A stretch of 64,000 bases of DNA, from positions 62,001 to 126,000 of the forward strand of contig NZ_JHWJ01000005.1 of assembly GCF_000687555.1 (NCBI RefSeq), written 5' to 3'. The DNA comes from [Clostridium] aerotolerans DSM 5434. GTDB taxonomy: Bacteria; Bacillota; Clostridia; Lachnospirales; Lachnospiraceae. The notes under the pieces are model-generated. The model did no database searches, was not told where the DNA came from, and was given only the letters and a program-made list of their open reading frames with translations. The position numbers were made by a program, and so were the translations under genes. The first letter of the stretch is position 1. The number at the start of each line of letters is the position of its first letter. Shown here in pieces: positions 33,321-41,497 of the stretch.

Positions 33321-33707
33321 ATGAAGAAGTATATGTTCTGCTTTCTTTTGTTCGTTGCGGCATCTGCTATCTGCCTGGGTGTCGGTTTTGTCATAACAAA
33401 AGACAGCGTAAGGCCGGAGAAGGCTTTACCAGGTGCGACCCTTGAAACCGAGACCGTAACAGAAGCGCAGATAGTCATAAATCAGGAAGAGGTCCAGCCT
33501 GCCAATGCAAAAGGTAAGGAAAAATATTATCTTGTATCAGAGGACGGATATTTGCTCGTCCTCTATCAGGATAAGACCACGATTTGTCTTTATACTCATA
33601 TGCCTGTAACGGATTTTCCAGAGGAAGAACGGGGAAAACTAATGGAGGGCATATGGTTTTCTTCCATGATAGAGGTGTTTAATTATCTGGAGTCCTATAC
33701 AAGCTAA
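33321..33707 (+). CDS. BofC C-terminal-domain-like protein
   Basis: The 128-residue protein has a signal-anchor segment (residues 5-25) and then a short outer region with YYLVSEDGYLLVLYQDKTTICLYTHMPVTDFPEEERGKL and a final FNYLESY. The C-terminal part resembles the BofC C-terminal domain and small related proteins in Clostridia. BofC in B. subtilis is made in the forespore and restrains SpoIVB signalling; here only the domain likeness is seen, and the N-terminal BofC domain is missing. GAAGGAGGTATC precedes the ATG. A sporulation role is inferred. Confidence 0.6.
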   Translation: MKKYMFCFLLFVAASAICLGVGFVITKDSVRPEKALPGATLETETVTEAQIVINQEEVQPANAKGKEKYYLVSEDGYLLVLYQDKTTICLYTHMPVTDFPEEERGKLMEGIWFSSMIEVFNYLESYTS

Positions 33708-33728
33708 TATTTTACTAGAAATAAAGAG

Positions 33729-33752
33729 ACAGGCTGAGTTCAGTCAGCTTGT
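33729..33752 (+). terminator. Weak stem-loop after the BofC-like gene
   Basis: ACAGGCTGA (33729-33737) pairs with TCAGCTTGT (33744-33752) over nine positions with one wobble and a six-base loop. Only TT and A-rich sequence follow, so termination would be incomplete. Confidence 0.4.
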
Positions 33753-33773
33753 TTAAAGATACAGGAGGAGGAT

Positions 33774-34991
33774 ATGAAACAACAGGTAATCGTTGTAGGC
33801 GGAGGCGCTTCCGGTCTTACAGCAGCAATTATGGCTGCCAGATCGGGCGCTTCTGTTGCAATTATGGAACATACATCAAAGCCTGGGAAAAAGCTGCTGT
33901 CCACCGGAAATGGCAAATGTAACTTAACCAATCTGGAACAGTTTGATGATGCTTACCGCAGCAGCTATCCGGAATTTATAAAAAAAGCCAGAAAAAACGT
34001 GACGGTGGATGAGACGCTTCAGTTCTTTCGGGATCTTGGAGTTGTACTTACTGACAGAAACGGATATGTTTATCCTTACGCCGGGCAAGCTTCTGCAGTA
34101 CTCGATGCTCTGCTTACGGAACTGAACGATCTTGGAATCCAGTTGATTACCGACTGTCAGGTGACAGGGATAAAGACTGATCTAACGGTTATGTCTTCTA
34201 AAGGCAAGAAAAAAGCGGATGCCGTAATCTTGTCAGCCGGATCCATGGCAGCTCCAAAGACTGGATCTGATGGCAGCGGTTATGACCTTGCAAAAGCACT
34301 TGGGCACAGGATCATTCCTCCGCTCCCTGCTCTGGTACAGTTACGGTGCCGGGAGAAATGGTATAAACAGGCGGCAGGTGTTCGAACCGAAGCTGCCATA
34401 ACCTTAAAGCTAGACGGGAAAGTCATTGCTTCCGACCGGGGAGAGCTTCAATTTACTGATTATGGTATCTCAGGCATTCCTGTTTTTCAGGTGAGCCGGT
34501 TTGCGGTGAAGGGACTAAAGGAAGGAAAACAGACTGTTATAGATCTGGATTTATTTCCTGCTATGGATTATAAAGAAACAAGGGATTTCTTAATGGAAAG
34601 AAAAAGTCGCTTTGGACAGCGACCGGCGAAAGAATTCTTAAATGGTGTGATCAACCAAAAGCTGATTCCCATTCTTTTGCAGGAGGCTGGAATTAACGGA
34701 GGCAACACGAGTCAGATAACCCCTACTCAGATCAAAACGCTCGCCGGTGCTCTGAAGGGACTGAGTACAGTCGTTACTGCATCCAATTCCTATGAACAGG
34801 CTCAGGTATGCAGCGGAGGAATCGACACCAGAGAAGTGGACCCGGACACCATGGAATCAAAGCTTTTAAAGGGTCTCTATCTAGCCGGAGAAATCGTTGA
34901 CGTGGATGGAATCTGCGGCGGTTATAACTTACAATGGGCATGGACCAGCGGGATACTAGCTGGCAGACATGCGGGAAGAGGGAATGGATGA
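33774..34991 (+). CDS. NAD(P)/FAD-dependent oxidoreductase, HI0933/BaiN-like
   Basis: The 405-residue flavoprotein starts with the dinucleotide fold VVGGGASGLTAAIMAARSG (residues 7-25), then LLSTGNGKCNLTN, VLTDRNGYVYPYAGQASAVLDAL, LSAGSMAAPKTGSDGSGYDLAKALGH and the C-terminal DVDGICGGYNLQWAWTSG that closes the FAD site. The family (YhiN, HI0933, BaiN) has few known substrates; one relative reduces bile acids, but this is not enough to assign a reaction here. It overlaps the next flavoprotein by four bases (ATGA). The binding site is CAGGAGGAGGAT. Confidence 0.88.
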   Translation: MKQQVIVVGGGASGLTAAIMAARSGASVAIMEHTSKPGKKLLSTGNGKCNLTNLEQFDDAYRSSYPEFIKKARKNVTVDETLQFFRDLGVVLTDRNGYVYPYAGQASAVLDALLTELNDLGIQLITDCQVTGIKTDLTVMSSKGKKKADAVILSAGSMAAPKTGSDGSGYDLAKALGHRIIPPLPALVQLRCREKWYKQAAGVRTEAAITLKLDGKVIASDRGELQFTDYGISGIPVFQVSRFAVKGLKEGKQTVIDLDLFPAMDYKETRDFLMERKSRFGQRPAKEFLNGVINQKLIPILLQEAGINGGNTSQITPTQIKTLAGALKGLSTVVTASNSYEQAQVCSGGIDTREVDPDTMESKLLKGLYLAGEIVDVDGICGGYNLQWAWTSGILAGRHAGRGNG

Positions 34992-36580
34992 TAAGAATCA
35001 ATCAATTAAAGCTGCCAGTGGATCATACAGAAGAAGCATTATGGTCAAAAGCAGCCAAAACATTAAAACTGTCAGTAAAGGAGATAGAATCCTTAAAAAT
35101 CATAAAGCAATCCGTAGATGCAAGAAAGAAAGAGGAGCTTCATTTCACCTACACGGTAGATGTAAAAGTACCAAATGAGAAAACGGTATTACATAAAGTG
35201 AACAATGTCAATGTCATACTGTCTGAGAAAAAAGAATATCATTTTCCTGCAAGCGGCAAAGAAAAGATGTCCAGCCGCCCTGTCATTATCGGTGCAGGTC
35301 CAGCTGGTCTATTCTGCGGGGTGATGCTTGCAAGAAATGGATACCGCCCTATCTTGCTGGAACGTGGAGAGTCAGTGGAAGAGCGAAGAAAGGCTGTTGA
35401 TGAATTCTGGAAAAGTGGTCTCTTAAAGCCAGACAGTAATGTACAGTTTGGCGAAGGAGGAGCAGGAACATTTTCTGACGGCAAACTGAATACCCTGGTA
35501 AAAGACCCTGTGATGCGAAACCGCAAGGTCTTGGAGCTGTTTGTAGAATTTGGAGCAGATCCTTCCATACTATATATCAATAAGCCTCATATTGGAACAG
35601 ATGTTCTGAGTGGCATTGTTAAAAGGATGAGAGAAGAGATTAACCGTCTGGGCGGAGAGGTACGCTTTAACAGCCTTGTCACTGATTTTATGATTAAAGA
35701 TGGAAAAATTATCGGTGTAGTGGCAGGAGGTGAAGAAATTCCTTCTGAAATTCTTGTATTGGCCATTGGTCACAGTTCAAGAGATACCTTTGAGATTCTG
35801 GAAAACAGAGGAGTTCCCATGGAAGCCAAGTCATTTGCTGTGGGCTTAAGAATCCAGCATCCTCAAAAGAGCATCAACAAATGTCAGTATGGGGTAGAAG
35901 ACCATTCTGTTCTTGGAGCAGCAGATTATAAGCTGACACACAAAAGTAAAAACGGCAGAGGCGTCTATACCTTCTGTATGTGTCCAGGTGGATATGTAGT
36001 CAATGCTTCCTCAGAAGATAAGATGTTAGCCGTCAATGGAATGAGCTATCATGACAGGGCCGGGGAAAATGCCAACAGCGCATTAATCGTTACCGTGACA
36101 CCGGAAGATTTTGGAGCGACAGGACCACTTTCCGGGGTGCACTATCAAAGAGAACTGGAAAAAGCCGCTTATTTAAGCTGTACCGGTAAAATTCCGATCC
36201 AGCTTTACGGCGATTTTGTAAAGGGGCAATTGTCAAAGAGTTTTGGTGATGTAGAGCCAGCATTTAAGGGACAATATGATTTTACATCCATTAGAGATTT
36301 CCTGCCTCCATATTTGACGGAGTCAATTATTGACGGAGTGGAAGCCTTTGACCGCAAAATCAGGGGCTTTAAAAGACCGGATGCGATTCTGGCAGGAGTG
36401 GAGAGCAGAACCTCTTCCCCAGTGAGAATCCCAAGAAATGAAGAATTCGAAAGCAGTATTAAAGGAATCTATCCCTGCGGAGAAGGGGCCGGTTATGCCG
36501 GTGGTATCACTTCTGCGGCAATGGATGGATTAAAGGTGGCTGAGGCGATTGCCGCCAGATTTCAAAGGCTTCCTATATAG
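34988..36580 (+). CDS. FAD-dependent dehydrogenase (COG2509-like)
   Basis: The 530-residue protein has a novel-looking N-terminal part of about 85 residues (a ferredoxin-like fold in relatives, IRINQLKLPVDH) and then an FAD-binding core with PVIIGAGPAGLFCGVMLARNG and the LERGESVEERRKAVDEFWKSG and NVQFGEGGAGTFSDGKLNT motifs that mark COG2509. The late IYPCGEGAGYAGGITSAAMDGL closes the flavin site. The ATG at 34988 overlaps the upstream stop; longer in-frame readings lie inside the previous gene. The reaction is unknown. Confidence 0.88.
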   Translation: MIRINQLKLPVDHTEEALWSKAAKTLKLSVKEIESLKIIKQSVDARKKEELHFTYTVDVKVPNEKTVLHKVNNVNVILSEKKEYHFPASGKEKMSSRPVIIGAGPAGLFCGVMLARNGYRPILLERGESVEERRKAVDEFWKSGLLKPDSNVQFGEGGAGTFSDGKLNTLVKDPVMRNRKVLELFVEFGADPSILYINKPHIGTDVLSGIVKRMREEINRLGGEVRFNSLVTDFMIKDGKIIGVVAGGEEIPSEILVLAIGHSSRDTFEILENRGVPMEAKSFAVGLRIQHPQKSINKCQYGVEDHSVLGAADYKLTHKSKNGRGVYTFCMCPGGYVVNASSEDKMLAVNGMSYHDRAGENANSALIVTVTPEDFGATGPLSGVHYQRELEKAAYLSCTGKIPIQLYGDFVKGQLSKSFGDVEPAFKGQYDFTSIRDFLPPYLTESIIDGVEAFDRKIRGFKRPDAILAGVESRTSSPVRIPRNEEFESSIKGIYPCGEGAGYAGGITSAAMDGLKVAEAIAARFQRLPI

Positions 36581-36583
36581 AAA

Positions 36584-36612
36584 TTGACGAAACCTTCAAA
36601 ATGTTGTAAGAT
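36584..36612 (+). promoter_or_regulatory. Promoter of the proB-proA group
   Basis: TTGACG (36584-36589) and TAAGAT (36607-36612) are 17 bases apart and lie three bases past the flavoprotein stop. The transcript would begin near 36619 and reach the proB start about 30 bases later. Confidence 0.62.
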
Positions 36613-36649
36613 ATTTTTAACAAAAGAACTGGAGAAAGTGGATGATACT

Positions 36650-37513
36650 ATGAGCATCAGGGAGAGAGAAACGTTAAAAGATAAGAAGAGAATTGTCATT
36701 AAAATAGGATCTTCATCCTTAACCCATGCATGTACCGGTGATTTAAATCTTACAAAAATCGAAAAACTGATTCGGGTTATCAGTGACTTAAAAGGAGAAG
36801 GCAAAGAAGTCGTACTGGTTTCCTCAGGAGCCATCGCTGCTGGCCGCCAGGCTTTAGGACATCATTCCAGACCAGGTACCATTGCTGAAAAGCAGGCGTT
36901 TGCAGCCGTCGGTCAGGCAAGGCTGATGATGGTTTATCAAAAGCTTTTTGCAGAATATAATCAGATAGCAGCACAGGTTCTGCTGACCAAGAATACAATG
37001 ACACATGATGTCAATCGTTACAACGCCCAGAATACCTTTGATGAGTTGCTTAAGCTGGGTACCATTCCAGTTGTCAATGAAAATGATACCGTTTCTACTT
37101 CTGAGATTCCTCTGGTGGATAATTTCGGAGATAATGACCGGCTTTCCGCCATTGTTGCGGCCCTTATCGGGGCAGATCTTTTGATTCTGCTCTCTGACAT
37201 TGACGGTTTGTATTCCGATGACCCAAGACAGAATCCGGAAGCAAAATTCATTAATCTGGTGGAAAGAATTACTCCAGAGCTTATGGAGATGGGAAAATCC
37301 ACATCAGGAAGTGATGTGGGAACCGGAGGCATGGCCGCCAAGCTGGCAGCCGCCCGTATTGCTACCGACGGAGGGTCGGATATGGTAATTGCCAACGGAG
37401 ACCATGTGGAGGTAATACAGGAAATTATGGCAGGAGAAGAAAAGGGAACTCTTTTCATTGCCCACCCCAATGATGATTTTGATCTAATGGACTATATTAA
37501 TTACGAGTATTAA
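36650..37513 (+). CDS. proB: Glutamate 5-kinase (short form without PUA domain)
   Basis: The enzyme phosphorylates glutamate in the first step of proline synthesis. ATG 36650 gives 287 residues; a GTG at 36638 with GGAG just before it is an alternative start and would add four residues. The amino acid kinase fold is complete (IVIKIGSSSLTH, VSSGAIAAGRQALG, VNENDTVS, FGDNDRLSAIVAALIGADLLILLSDIDGLY, GTGGMAAKLAAARIA). The C-terminal PUA domain of the 367-residue E. coli enzyme is absent; the protein ends soon after GTLFIAHPNDDF. proA lies two genes downstream. Confidence 0.94.
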   Translation: MSIRERETLKDKKRIVIKIGSSSLTHACTGDLNLTKIEKLIRVISDLKGEGKEVVLVSSGAIAAGRQALGHHSRPGTIAEKQAFAAVGQARLMMVYQKLFAEYNQIAAQVLLTKNTMTHDVNRYNAQNTFDELLKLGTIPVVNENDTVSTSEIPLVDNFGDNDRLSAIVAALIGADLLILLSDIDGLYSDDPRQNPEAKFINLVERITPELMEMGKSTSGSDVGTGGMAAKLAAARIATDGGSDMVIANGDHVEVIQEIMAGEEKGTLFIAHPNDDFDLMDYINYEY

Positions 37514-37523
37514 GGAGAAACAA

Positions 37524-37745
37524 ATGAATCAGGAAAAAATAGACCGCATCAACACTCTTTTTCACAAATCCAAATCAACAGGTTTATCAGAAGAGGAAAC
37601 AGCAGAGCAGGCAGCTTTGCGTAAGGAATACATTGAATCCATACGTGCCAGCTTAAGAGGAAACCTAAATAGTATCTCTATTCAGGAAGAAGACGGATCG
37701 GTAACCGATCTTGGTAAAAAATATGGAAAAGTCGGAAAAGAATGA
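37524..37745 (+). CDS. DUF896 protein (YnzC-like)
   Basis: The 73-residue protein matches the YnzC/DUF896 family: two helices (QEKIDRINTLFHKSKSTG and SEEETAEQAALRKEYIES) form a hairpin, followed by a flexible acidic tail. Members are small Firmicute proteins of unknown role, in B. subtilis part of the SOS-linked yneAB-ynzC group. Here the gene stands between proB and the folate enzyme and overlaps the latter by 23 bases. AAGGAGAAACA precedes the ATG. Confidence 0.86.
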   Translation: MNQEKIDRINTLFHKSKSTGLSEEETAEQAALRKEYIESIRASLRGNLNSISIQEEDGSVTDLGKKYGKVGKE

Positions 37746-38301
37746 AATAAGGAACTGGATTAAGGAACAGCGAAAAACACTGGATTCAACCACGGAACAC
37801 GTGTGGAACGAGGTCATCTGCCAAAAGCTTTTAAGTCTCTCAGAGATTCGTCAGGCTTTTTGCATATACTGCTATGCCTCGTTTCACGGGGAAGCCGGTA
37901 CATGGAAGTTCATGGAGGCATTATTAAACCAGGGAAAATACATAGCAGTACCTAAAGTGACTGGAAAACAGATTGAGTTCTATGCCATAAGCGGTAAAAA
38001 GGATCTGAAAGAAGGGGTGATGGGCATCATGGAGCCTAAATCCACCTGTTTAAAGATCTGCGACCCGGATGCACCTGTTATTGTGCCTGGGATCGCTTTT
38101 GACCGGGAAGGCAATCGGCTGGGGTACGGCGGCGGTTACTATGACCGTTTCTTTGAACGGGAGCCATCCCATCTTCGCTTTGCCATTGCATATGATTTTC
38201 AGCTGCTTGACCGCATTCCGGCAGAACCTCACGATAAGCGGGTAGACCGGATTATCACACCGAAAGGAAAGGATTGGGGACTTAATTATGACAGTGATTG
38301 A
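37723..38301 (+). CDS. 5-formyltetrahydrofolate cyclo-ligase
   Basis: The enzyme converts 5-formyl-THF to 5,10-methenyl-THF with ATP. From ATG 37723 the product has 192 residues, with the N-terminal basic helix [13 protein letters not shown] and the family motif [14 protein letters not shown] (the glycine-tyrosine loop), followed by the [27 protein letters not shown] end. The gene overlaps DUF896 at its start and proA at its end by 14 bases, so translation of the cluster is coupled. A reason for its place inside the proline genes is not evident. Confidence 0.92.
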   Translation: MEKSEKNEIRNWIKEQRKTLDSTTEHVWNEVICQKLLSLSEIRQAFCIYCYASFHGEAGTWKFMEALLNQGKYIAVPKVTGKQIEFYAISGKKDLKEGVMGIMEPKSTCLKICDPDAPVIVPGIAFDREGNRLGYGGGYYDRFFEREPSHLRFAIAYDFQLLDRIPAEPHDKRVDRIITPKGKDWGLNYDSD

Positions 38302-39532
38302 AATTGGTAAGAAAGCAAAGGAAATTACAAGTATTCTAGGGATTCTGGGCTCTGAAAAAAAGAACCAGGGTCTAAAATCCGCGGCAAAAGCCCTTCTTTC
38401 AGGTGAAGCGGATATTCTTGCTGCCAACGAGAAAGATTTAGAAAAAGCGAAAAAATCAGGCATGAGTGCTGGATTAATTGACCGTCTGGAACTGACTTCC
38501 CAAAGAATAGGAGCCATGGCAGACGGCCTTTTGTCTGTGGCTGCTCTTGATGATCCCATTGGAGAGGTCATCTCCATGAAAAACCGTCCTAACGGACTTA
38601 CCATCGGACAAAAACGCGTTCCTATGGGAGTGGTGGGTATCATATATGAAGCAAGGCCCAATGTGACTGCAGATGCTTTTGGTCTGTGCTTTAAATCCGG
38701 GAATGCAGTGATATTAAAAGGTGGAAGTGACGCTCTGGAATCAAATATTGCAATTGTCAAATGGCTGAGAAAAGGCTTATCAGAAGCCGGACTGCCGGAA
38801 GATTCCATTCAGCTCATTACAGACACAGACCGGGAGGTCACAAAAGAGTTTATGCGTCTCAGGGAATATGTGGATGTTTTGATTCCAAGAGGCGGCGCAG
38901 GATTAATTCGGGCAGTTGTGGATAACAGTACGATTCCGGTCATTGAGACGGGAACTGGCAACTGTCATGTTTTCGTGGATGAAACGGCTGATTTTAATAT
39001 GGCATTGGATATCATCTTTAATGCCAAGACCCAGAGAATCGGGGTATGTAACGCATGCGAATCCCTTGTGATCCATAGAGCGGTTGCTCCCGAATTCCTT
39101 CCTCTCCTAAAAGAAAGGCTTTCGCTGAAATCGGTGGAAATCCGCGCAGATGAAGAGGCCTGCTCCATTGTTTCTGATTTTGTTCTGGCAACAGAAGAGG
39201 ATTGGGGTACCGAATATCTGGATTATATTCTTTCTTTAAAAATTGTTGGTTCCATTGACGAAGCCATTAGCCATATCAACCGCTACAGTACCAGACATTC
39301 CGAGGCGATTATCACTTCTGATTACGCCAACGCTCAAAGATTCTTAAATGAAATTGATGCAGCCGCTGTATATGTCAATGCCTCCACTCGTTTTACCGAT
39401 GGATATGAATTTGGGTTTGGAGCTGAGATTGGTATCAGCACTCAGAAACTTCATGCCAGAGGCCCTATGGGCTTAAAGGAACTGACAACCACAAAGTATA
39501 TCATCTACGGAAATGGCCAGGTTCGTCCATAG
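38288..39532 (+). CDS. proA: Gamma-glutamyl phosphate reductase
   Basis: ProA reduces gamma-glutamyl phosphate to the semialdehyde, the second step of proline synthesis after ProB. The 414-residue product has the aldehyde-dehydrogenase fold: [32 protein letters not shown], the [12 protein letters not shown] turn, the catalytic cysteine in [11 protein letters not shown] and the end [22 protein letters not shown]. It starts inside the folate enzyme gene. The promoter at 36584 can serve the whole set proB-DUF896-folate enzyme-proA. Confidence 0.97.
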   Translation: MTVIEIGKKAKEITSILGILGSEKKNQGLKSAAKALLSGEADILAANEKDLEKAKKSGMSAGLIDRLELTSQRIGAMADGLLSVAALDDPIGEVISMKNRPNGLTIGQKRVPMGVVGIIYEARPNVTADAFGLCFKSGNAVILKGGSDALESNIAIVKWLRKGLSEAGLPEDSIQLITDTDREVTKEFMRLREYVDVLIPRGGAGLIRAVVDNSTIPVIETGTGNCHVFVDETADFNMALDIIFNAKTQRIGVCNACESLVIHRAVAPEFLPLLKERLSLKSVEIRADEEACSIVSDFVLATEEDWGTEYLDYILSLKIVGSIDEAISHINRYSTRHSEAIITSDYANAQRFLNEIDAAAVYVNASTRFTDGYEFGFGAEIGISTQKLHARGPMGLKELTTTKYIIYGNGQVRP

Positions 39533-39692
39533 AATCGAAATTATGAAGATATTTTGTTACAGAAAATCAGGTTATTTTACCACTTAATCAAAAATTGAAA
39601 CTAAATTTAGCATTTTTTTAGCGTCAAATTTCGGCATAATGTGATAAAATTGAAGCTATAAAATTATAATACTAGTTACAAAGGAGATTATT

Positions 39693-40499
39693 ATGGATTT
39701 TTCGCTGATTGTTGGTATCATTATTGGTGTAGCAGCGTTACTTACGGGGTATGCGCTGGAGCACGGAGTAATATCGTCTTTGTTTTTAATTAGTCCCTTC
39801 ATCATTGTCTGCGGAGGAACTGTGGGCTGTGTAATCGCCTCCTTTTCATTTAATGACATCGCTATGGCTATGAGGGCCATGTTTAAAAGCTTTAAGCATC
39901 CTCATTCAGCCAGTATGGAGCGGATTATATCCAAAATCTCCATGATCGCTACCCGTTACAGAACCGAAGGAGTTACCTGCCTGGATGACATAAGCAGAGA
40001 CCCTGAGCTTAACGAGGAGGAATATCTTCTTTTAAAGGAAGGTCTTGTATTAATTCAGGAATTAAAAACACCGGAAGATATTCAGTATACACTGGAATCT
40101 GATATCAGAGCTTATGTACAGCAAAGAAGTATTGAGGCCAGCGTATTTGATGCGGCAGCCGGATTTTCACCTACCATGGGAGTTATTGGTACGGTAATGG
40201 GACTTATCATGGTACTTGCTTCTGGTTTTGATGATCCGTCTAAACTGGCTGGATCCATTGGTACCGCATTTATTGCCACCCTTTATGGTGTATTTTTAGC
40301 AAACATTGTTTATTTGCCCATCGCTACCAAGTTAAAAACTCAGTTAAAGAGAAAACATATTCAAAAAGAGATGATTGTTGACGGCGTATGCATGATTGCC
40401 AGAGGAAGCACCTCCCGAAATATTGAAAATGAACTTGCTCTCTACTTCCAGGCTTTCTCAGACGGCGGTAAGAGATATAAGCAGGGAATTGACAACTAA
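39693..40499 (+). CDS. motA: Flagellar motor stator protein MotA
   Basis: MotA and MotB form the ion-conducting stator of the flagellar motor. The 268-residue protein has the four expected membrane helices (two near the start, two around residues 148-205 with DAAAGFSPTMGVIGTVMGLIMVL) and the long cytoplasmic loop with RTEGVTCLDDI and the charged region between. The proline-containing ends of helices 3 and 4 are present. The 160-base gap upstream is AT-rich; no clear sigma-D box was found. AAAGGAGATTATT precedes the ATG. Confidence 0.88.
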   Translation: MDFSLIVGIIIGVAALLTGYALEHGVISSLFLISPFIIVCGGTVGCVIASFSFNDIAMAMRAMFKSFKHPHSASMERIISKISMIATRYRTEGVTCLDDISRDPELNEEEYLLLKEGLVLIQELKTPEDIQYTLESDIRAYVQQRSIEASVFDAAAGFSPTMGVIGTVMGLIMVLASGFDDPSKLAGSIGTAFIATLYGVFLANIVYLPIATKLKTQLKRKHIQKEMIVDGVCMIARGSTSRNIENELALYFQAFSDGGKRYKQGIDN

Positions 40500-40516
40500 T
40501 CACAGGAGGGGCAAAG

Positions 40517-41209
40517 ATGAGCAGAAGAAGCATTATGGACTATGATGGTGAAAAAGATAATTCTGAGCGTTGGCTTCTTACATATTCCGATATGATCACA
40601 TTGCTCCTTGCTTTGTTTATCATCATGTACGGTATGAGTTCTGTTGATACGCAAAAGGTAAAGGAGATGTCTCAGGGATTGGAGCAGGCATTAAACCATG
40701 GCGGCTCCAAAGGTCTGGAGCAGTCAGGAACCATTCTTCCGGAAGACAATTTAGAGAACGTATATAAAGGTCTGCAAACTTACATAAAAGAGCGGAATTT
40801 GGAACAAACTATAGACTTATCATCAACTGGAACATCCATTACCATCCGTATGAGGGATGCCATGCTTTTTAAGCCGGATACCGCTATATTGCAGGCGGAA
40901 AGCAAACCGGTCATTGAAGAGATTGCAAAAAGTCTGGAATCAATATACGGAGACATCCATCACATTACCATTACCGGTAATACGGCTGATTTAGGAAACC
41001 GGGATGCTTATAATGAAGCGGATTCCTGGCAGTTATCCGTAAACCGGGCGGTTACTGTATTAAATTACATGACCTCCATGGGCTTACAGGCAGAGAAGAT
41101 GTCGATTGAAGGTAATTCTCATTACAATCCCATTTCTACCAATGATACGGAAGAAGGCAGAGCAAAAAACCGTAGGGTAGAGATTACGATTACAGGTAGG
41201 GCAAATTAG
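40517..41209 (+). CDS. motB: Flagellar motor stator protein MotB
   Basis: The 230-residue partner of MotA has a short cytoplasmic start, one transmembrane helix carrying the ion-binding aspartate (D25 in WLLTYSDMITLLLALFI), a plug/linker region and a C-terminal OmpA-like peptidoglycan-binding domain (residues 120-228, ending in GRAKNRRVEITI). The gene begins 17 bases after motA, with ACAGGAGGGGCAAAG. No other flagellar genes are close, so the operon is likely set apart from the main flagellar cluster. Confidence 0.9.
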   Translation: MSRRSIMDYDGEKDNSERWLLTYSDMITLLLALFIIMYGMSSVDTQKVKEMSQGLEQALNHGGSKGLEQSGTILPEDNLENVYKGLQTYIKERNLEQTIDLSSTGTSITIRMRDAMLFKPDTAILQAESKPVIEEIAKSLESIYGDIHHITITGNTADLGNRDAYNEADSWQLSVNRAVTVLNYMTSMGLQAEKMSIEGNSHYNPISTNDTEEGRAKNRRVEITITGRAN

Positions 41210-41219
41210 TTAACTTTAG

Positions 41220-41248
41220 TTGACAATTTGAATTTTATATGATATTTT
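41220..41248 (+). promoter_or_regulatory. Promoter of the ABC-F leader and gene
   Basis: A consensus TTGACA (41220-41225) and TATTTT (41243-41248) are 17 bases apart, 11 bases after motB. Transcription would begin near 41255 and produce a leader of about 285 bases before the ABC-F ATG at 41539, long enough for the structures below. Confidence 0.6.
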
Positions 41249-41280
41249 GAATTTATATTAGACGAGAAAGAGGTGAAAGG

Positions 41281-41292
41281 ATGAAGTTATAA
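41281..41292 (+). CDS. Three-codon leader reading frame (Met-Lys-Leu-stop)
   Basis: ATG AAG TTA TAA is preceded by AAAGAGGTGAAAGG, a very good match to the Firmicute ribosome binding site, with five bases from AGAGGTG to the start. It lies about 25 bases into the leader of an ABC-F resistance-type gene. Very short upstream frames are known to control ABC-F genes such as lmo0919 of Listeria and vmlR of Bacillus through stalled ribosomes. The peptide itself is unlikely to act; the ribosome placed there would cover the 5' arm of the helix that starts at the same site. Translation is inferred. Confidence 0.6.
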   Translation: MKL

Positions 41293-41376
41293 TTCTTGCT
41301 GAAGTTACTGTACAACATAAGTATAAGCTTTACTATGCTTTTTTGTTGTGCCTGTTATGCAAGAATATCACTTCAT
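41281..41376 (+). promoter_or_regulatory. Leader helix that can switch to an antiterminator
   Basis: ATGAAGT (41281-41287) pairs with ACTTCAT (41370-41376), and ATTCTTGC (41292-41299) with GCAAGAAT (41359-41366), giving a long helix over the three-codon frame. The 3' strand TGCAAGAATATC (41358-41369) can instead pair with the terminator: TTCTTGCA (41480-41487) plus GATA (41472-41475), 12 pairs with a four-base bulge. The two pairings exclude each other. A ribosome stopped on the short frame would free the 3' strand and favour the second form, opening the terminator. The mechanism is inferred from base pairing. Confidence 0.6.
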
Positions 41377-41436
41377 TCTCCAGCCTTTTTTGTTTGCAAA
41401 TGATTTTTTTTGCAACATTTAAAATACCTGCAATTT

Positions 41437-41456
41437 ACCTGCCTGAACCAGGAGGT
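41437..41456 (+). promoter_or_regulatory. Small hairpin holding an AGGAGGT sequence
   Basis: ACCT-G-CCTG (41437-41445) pairs with CAGG-AGGT (41449-41456) around AAC, with one bulged G. The right arm contains AGGAGGT, a full ribosome binding sequence with no well-placed start codon (nearest ATG 18 bases away). It lies just before the terminator and may pause polymerase or ribosomes, or be without function. Confidence 0.3.
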
Positions 41457-41461
41457 AGCTG

Positions 41462-41497
41462 ACGGCTGCGAGATATGATTTCTTGCAGCCGTTTTTT
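41462..41497 (+). terminator. Leader terminator (attenuator) of the ABC-F gene
   Basis: ACGGCTGCGAGA (41462-41473) pairs with TCTTGCAGCCGT (41481-41492) over 12 positions (one wobble) around a seven-base loop and leads into six T. It lies only 42 bases before the ABC-F start, so it must be overcome for the gene to be read from the promoter at 41220. A second 7-bp hairpin (GCAGAAA 41500-41506, TTTCTGC 41512-41518) follows and stands before the binding site TTTGGAGGT. Confidence 0.88.

Noticed and set aside
39533-39692. Sigma-D (flagellar) promoter before motA
   Set aside because: TAAA-like sequences occur, but none is followed at about 15 bases by a GCCGATAA-like element; the AT-rich stretch gives many weak matches.
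41281-41376. Leader helix read as a metabolite riboswitch
   Set aside because: No known riboswitch core was recognised, and the three-codon frame with its binding site plus the exclusive pairings explain the structure better as ribosome-controlled attenuation.
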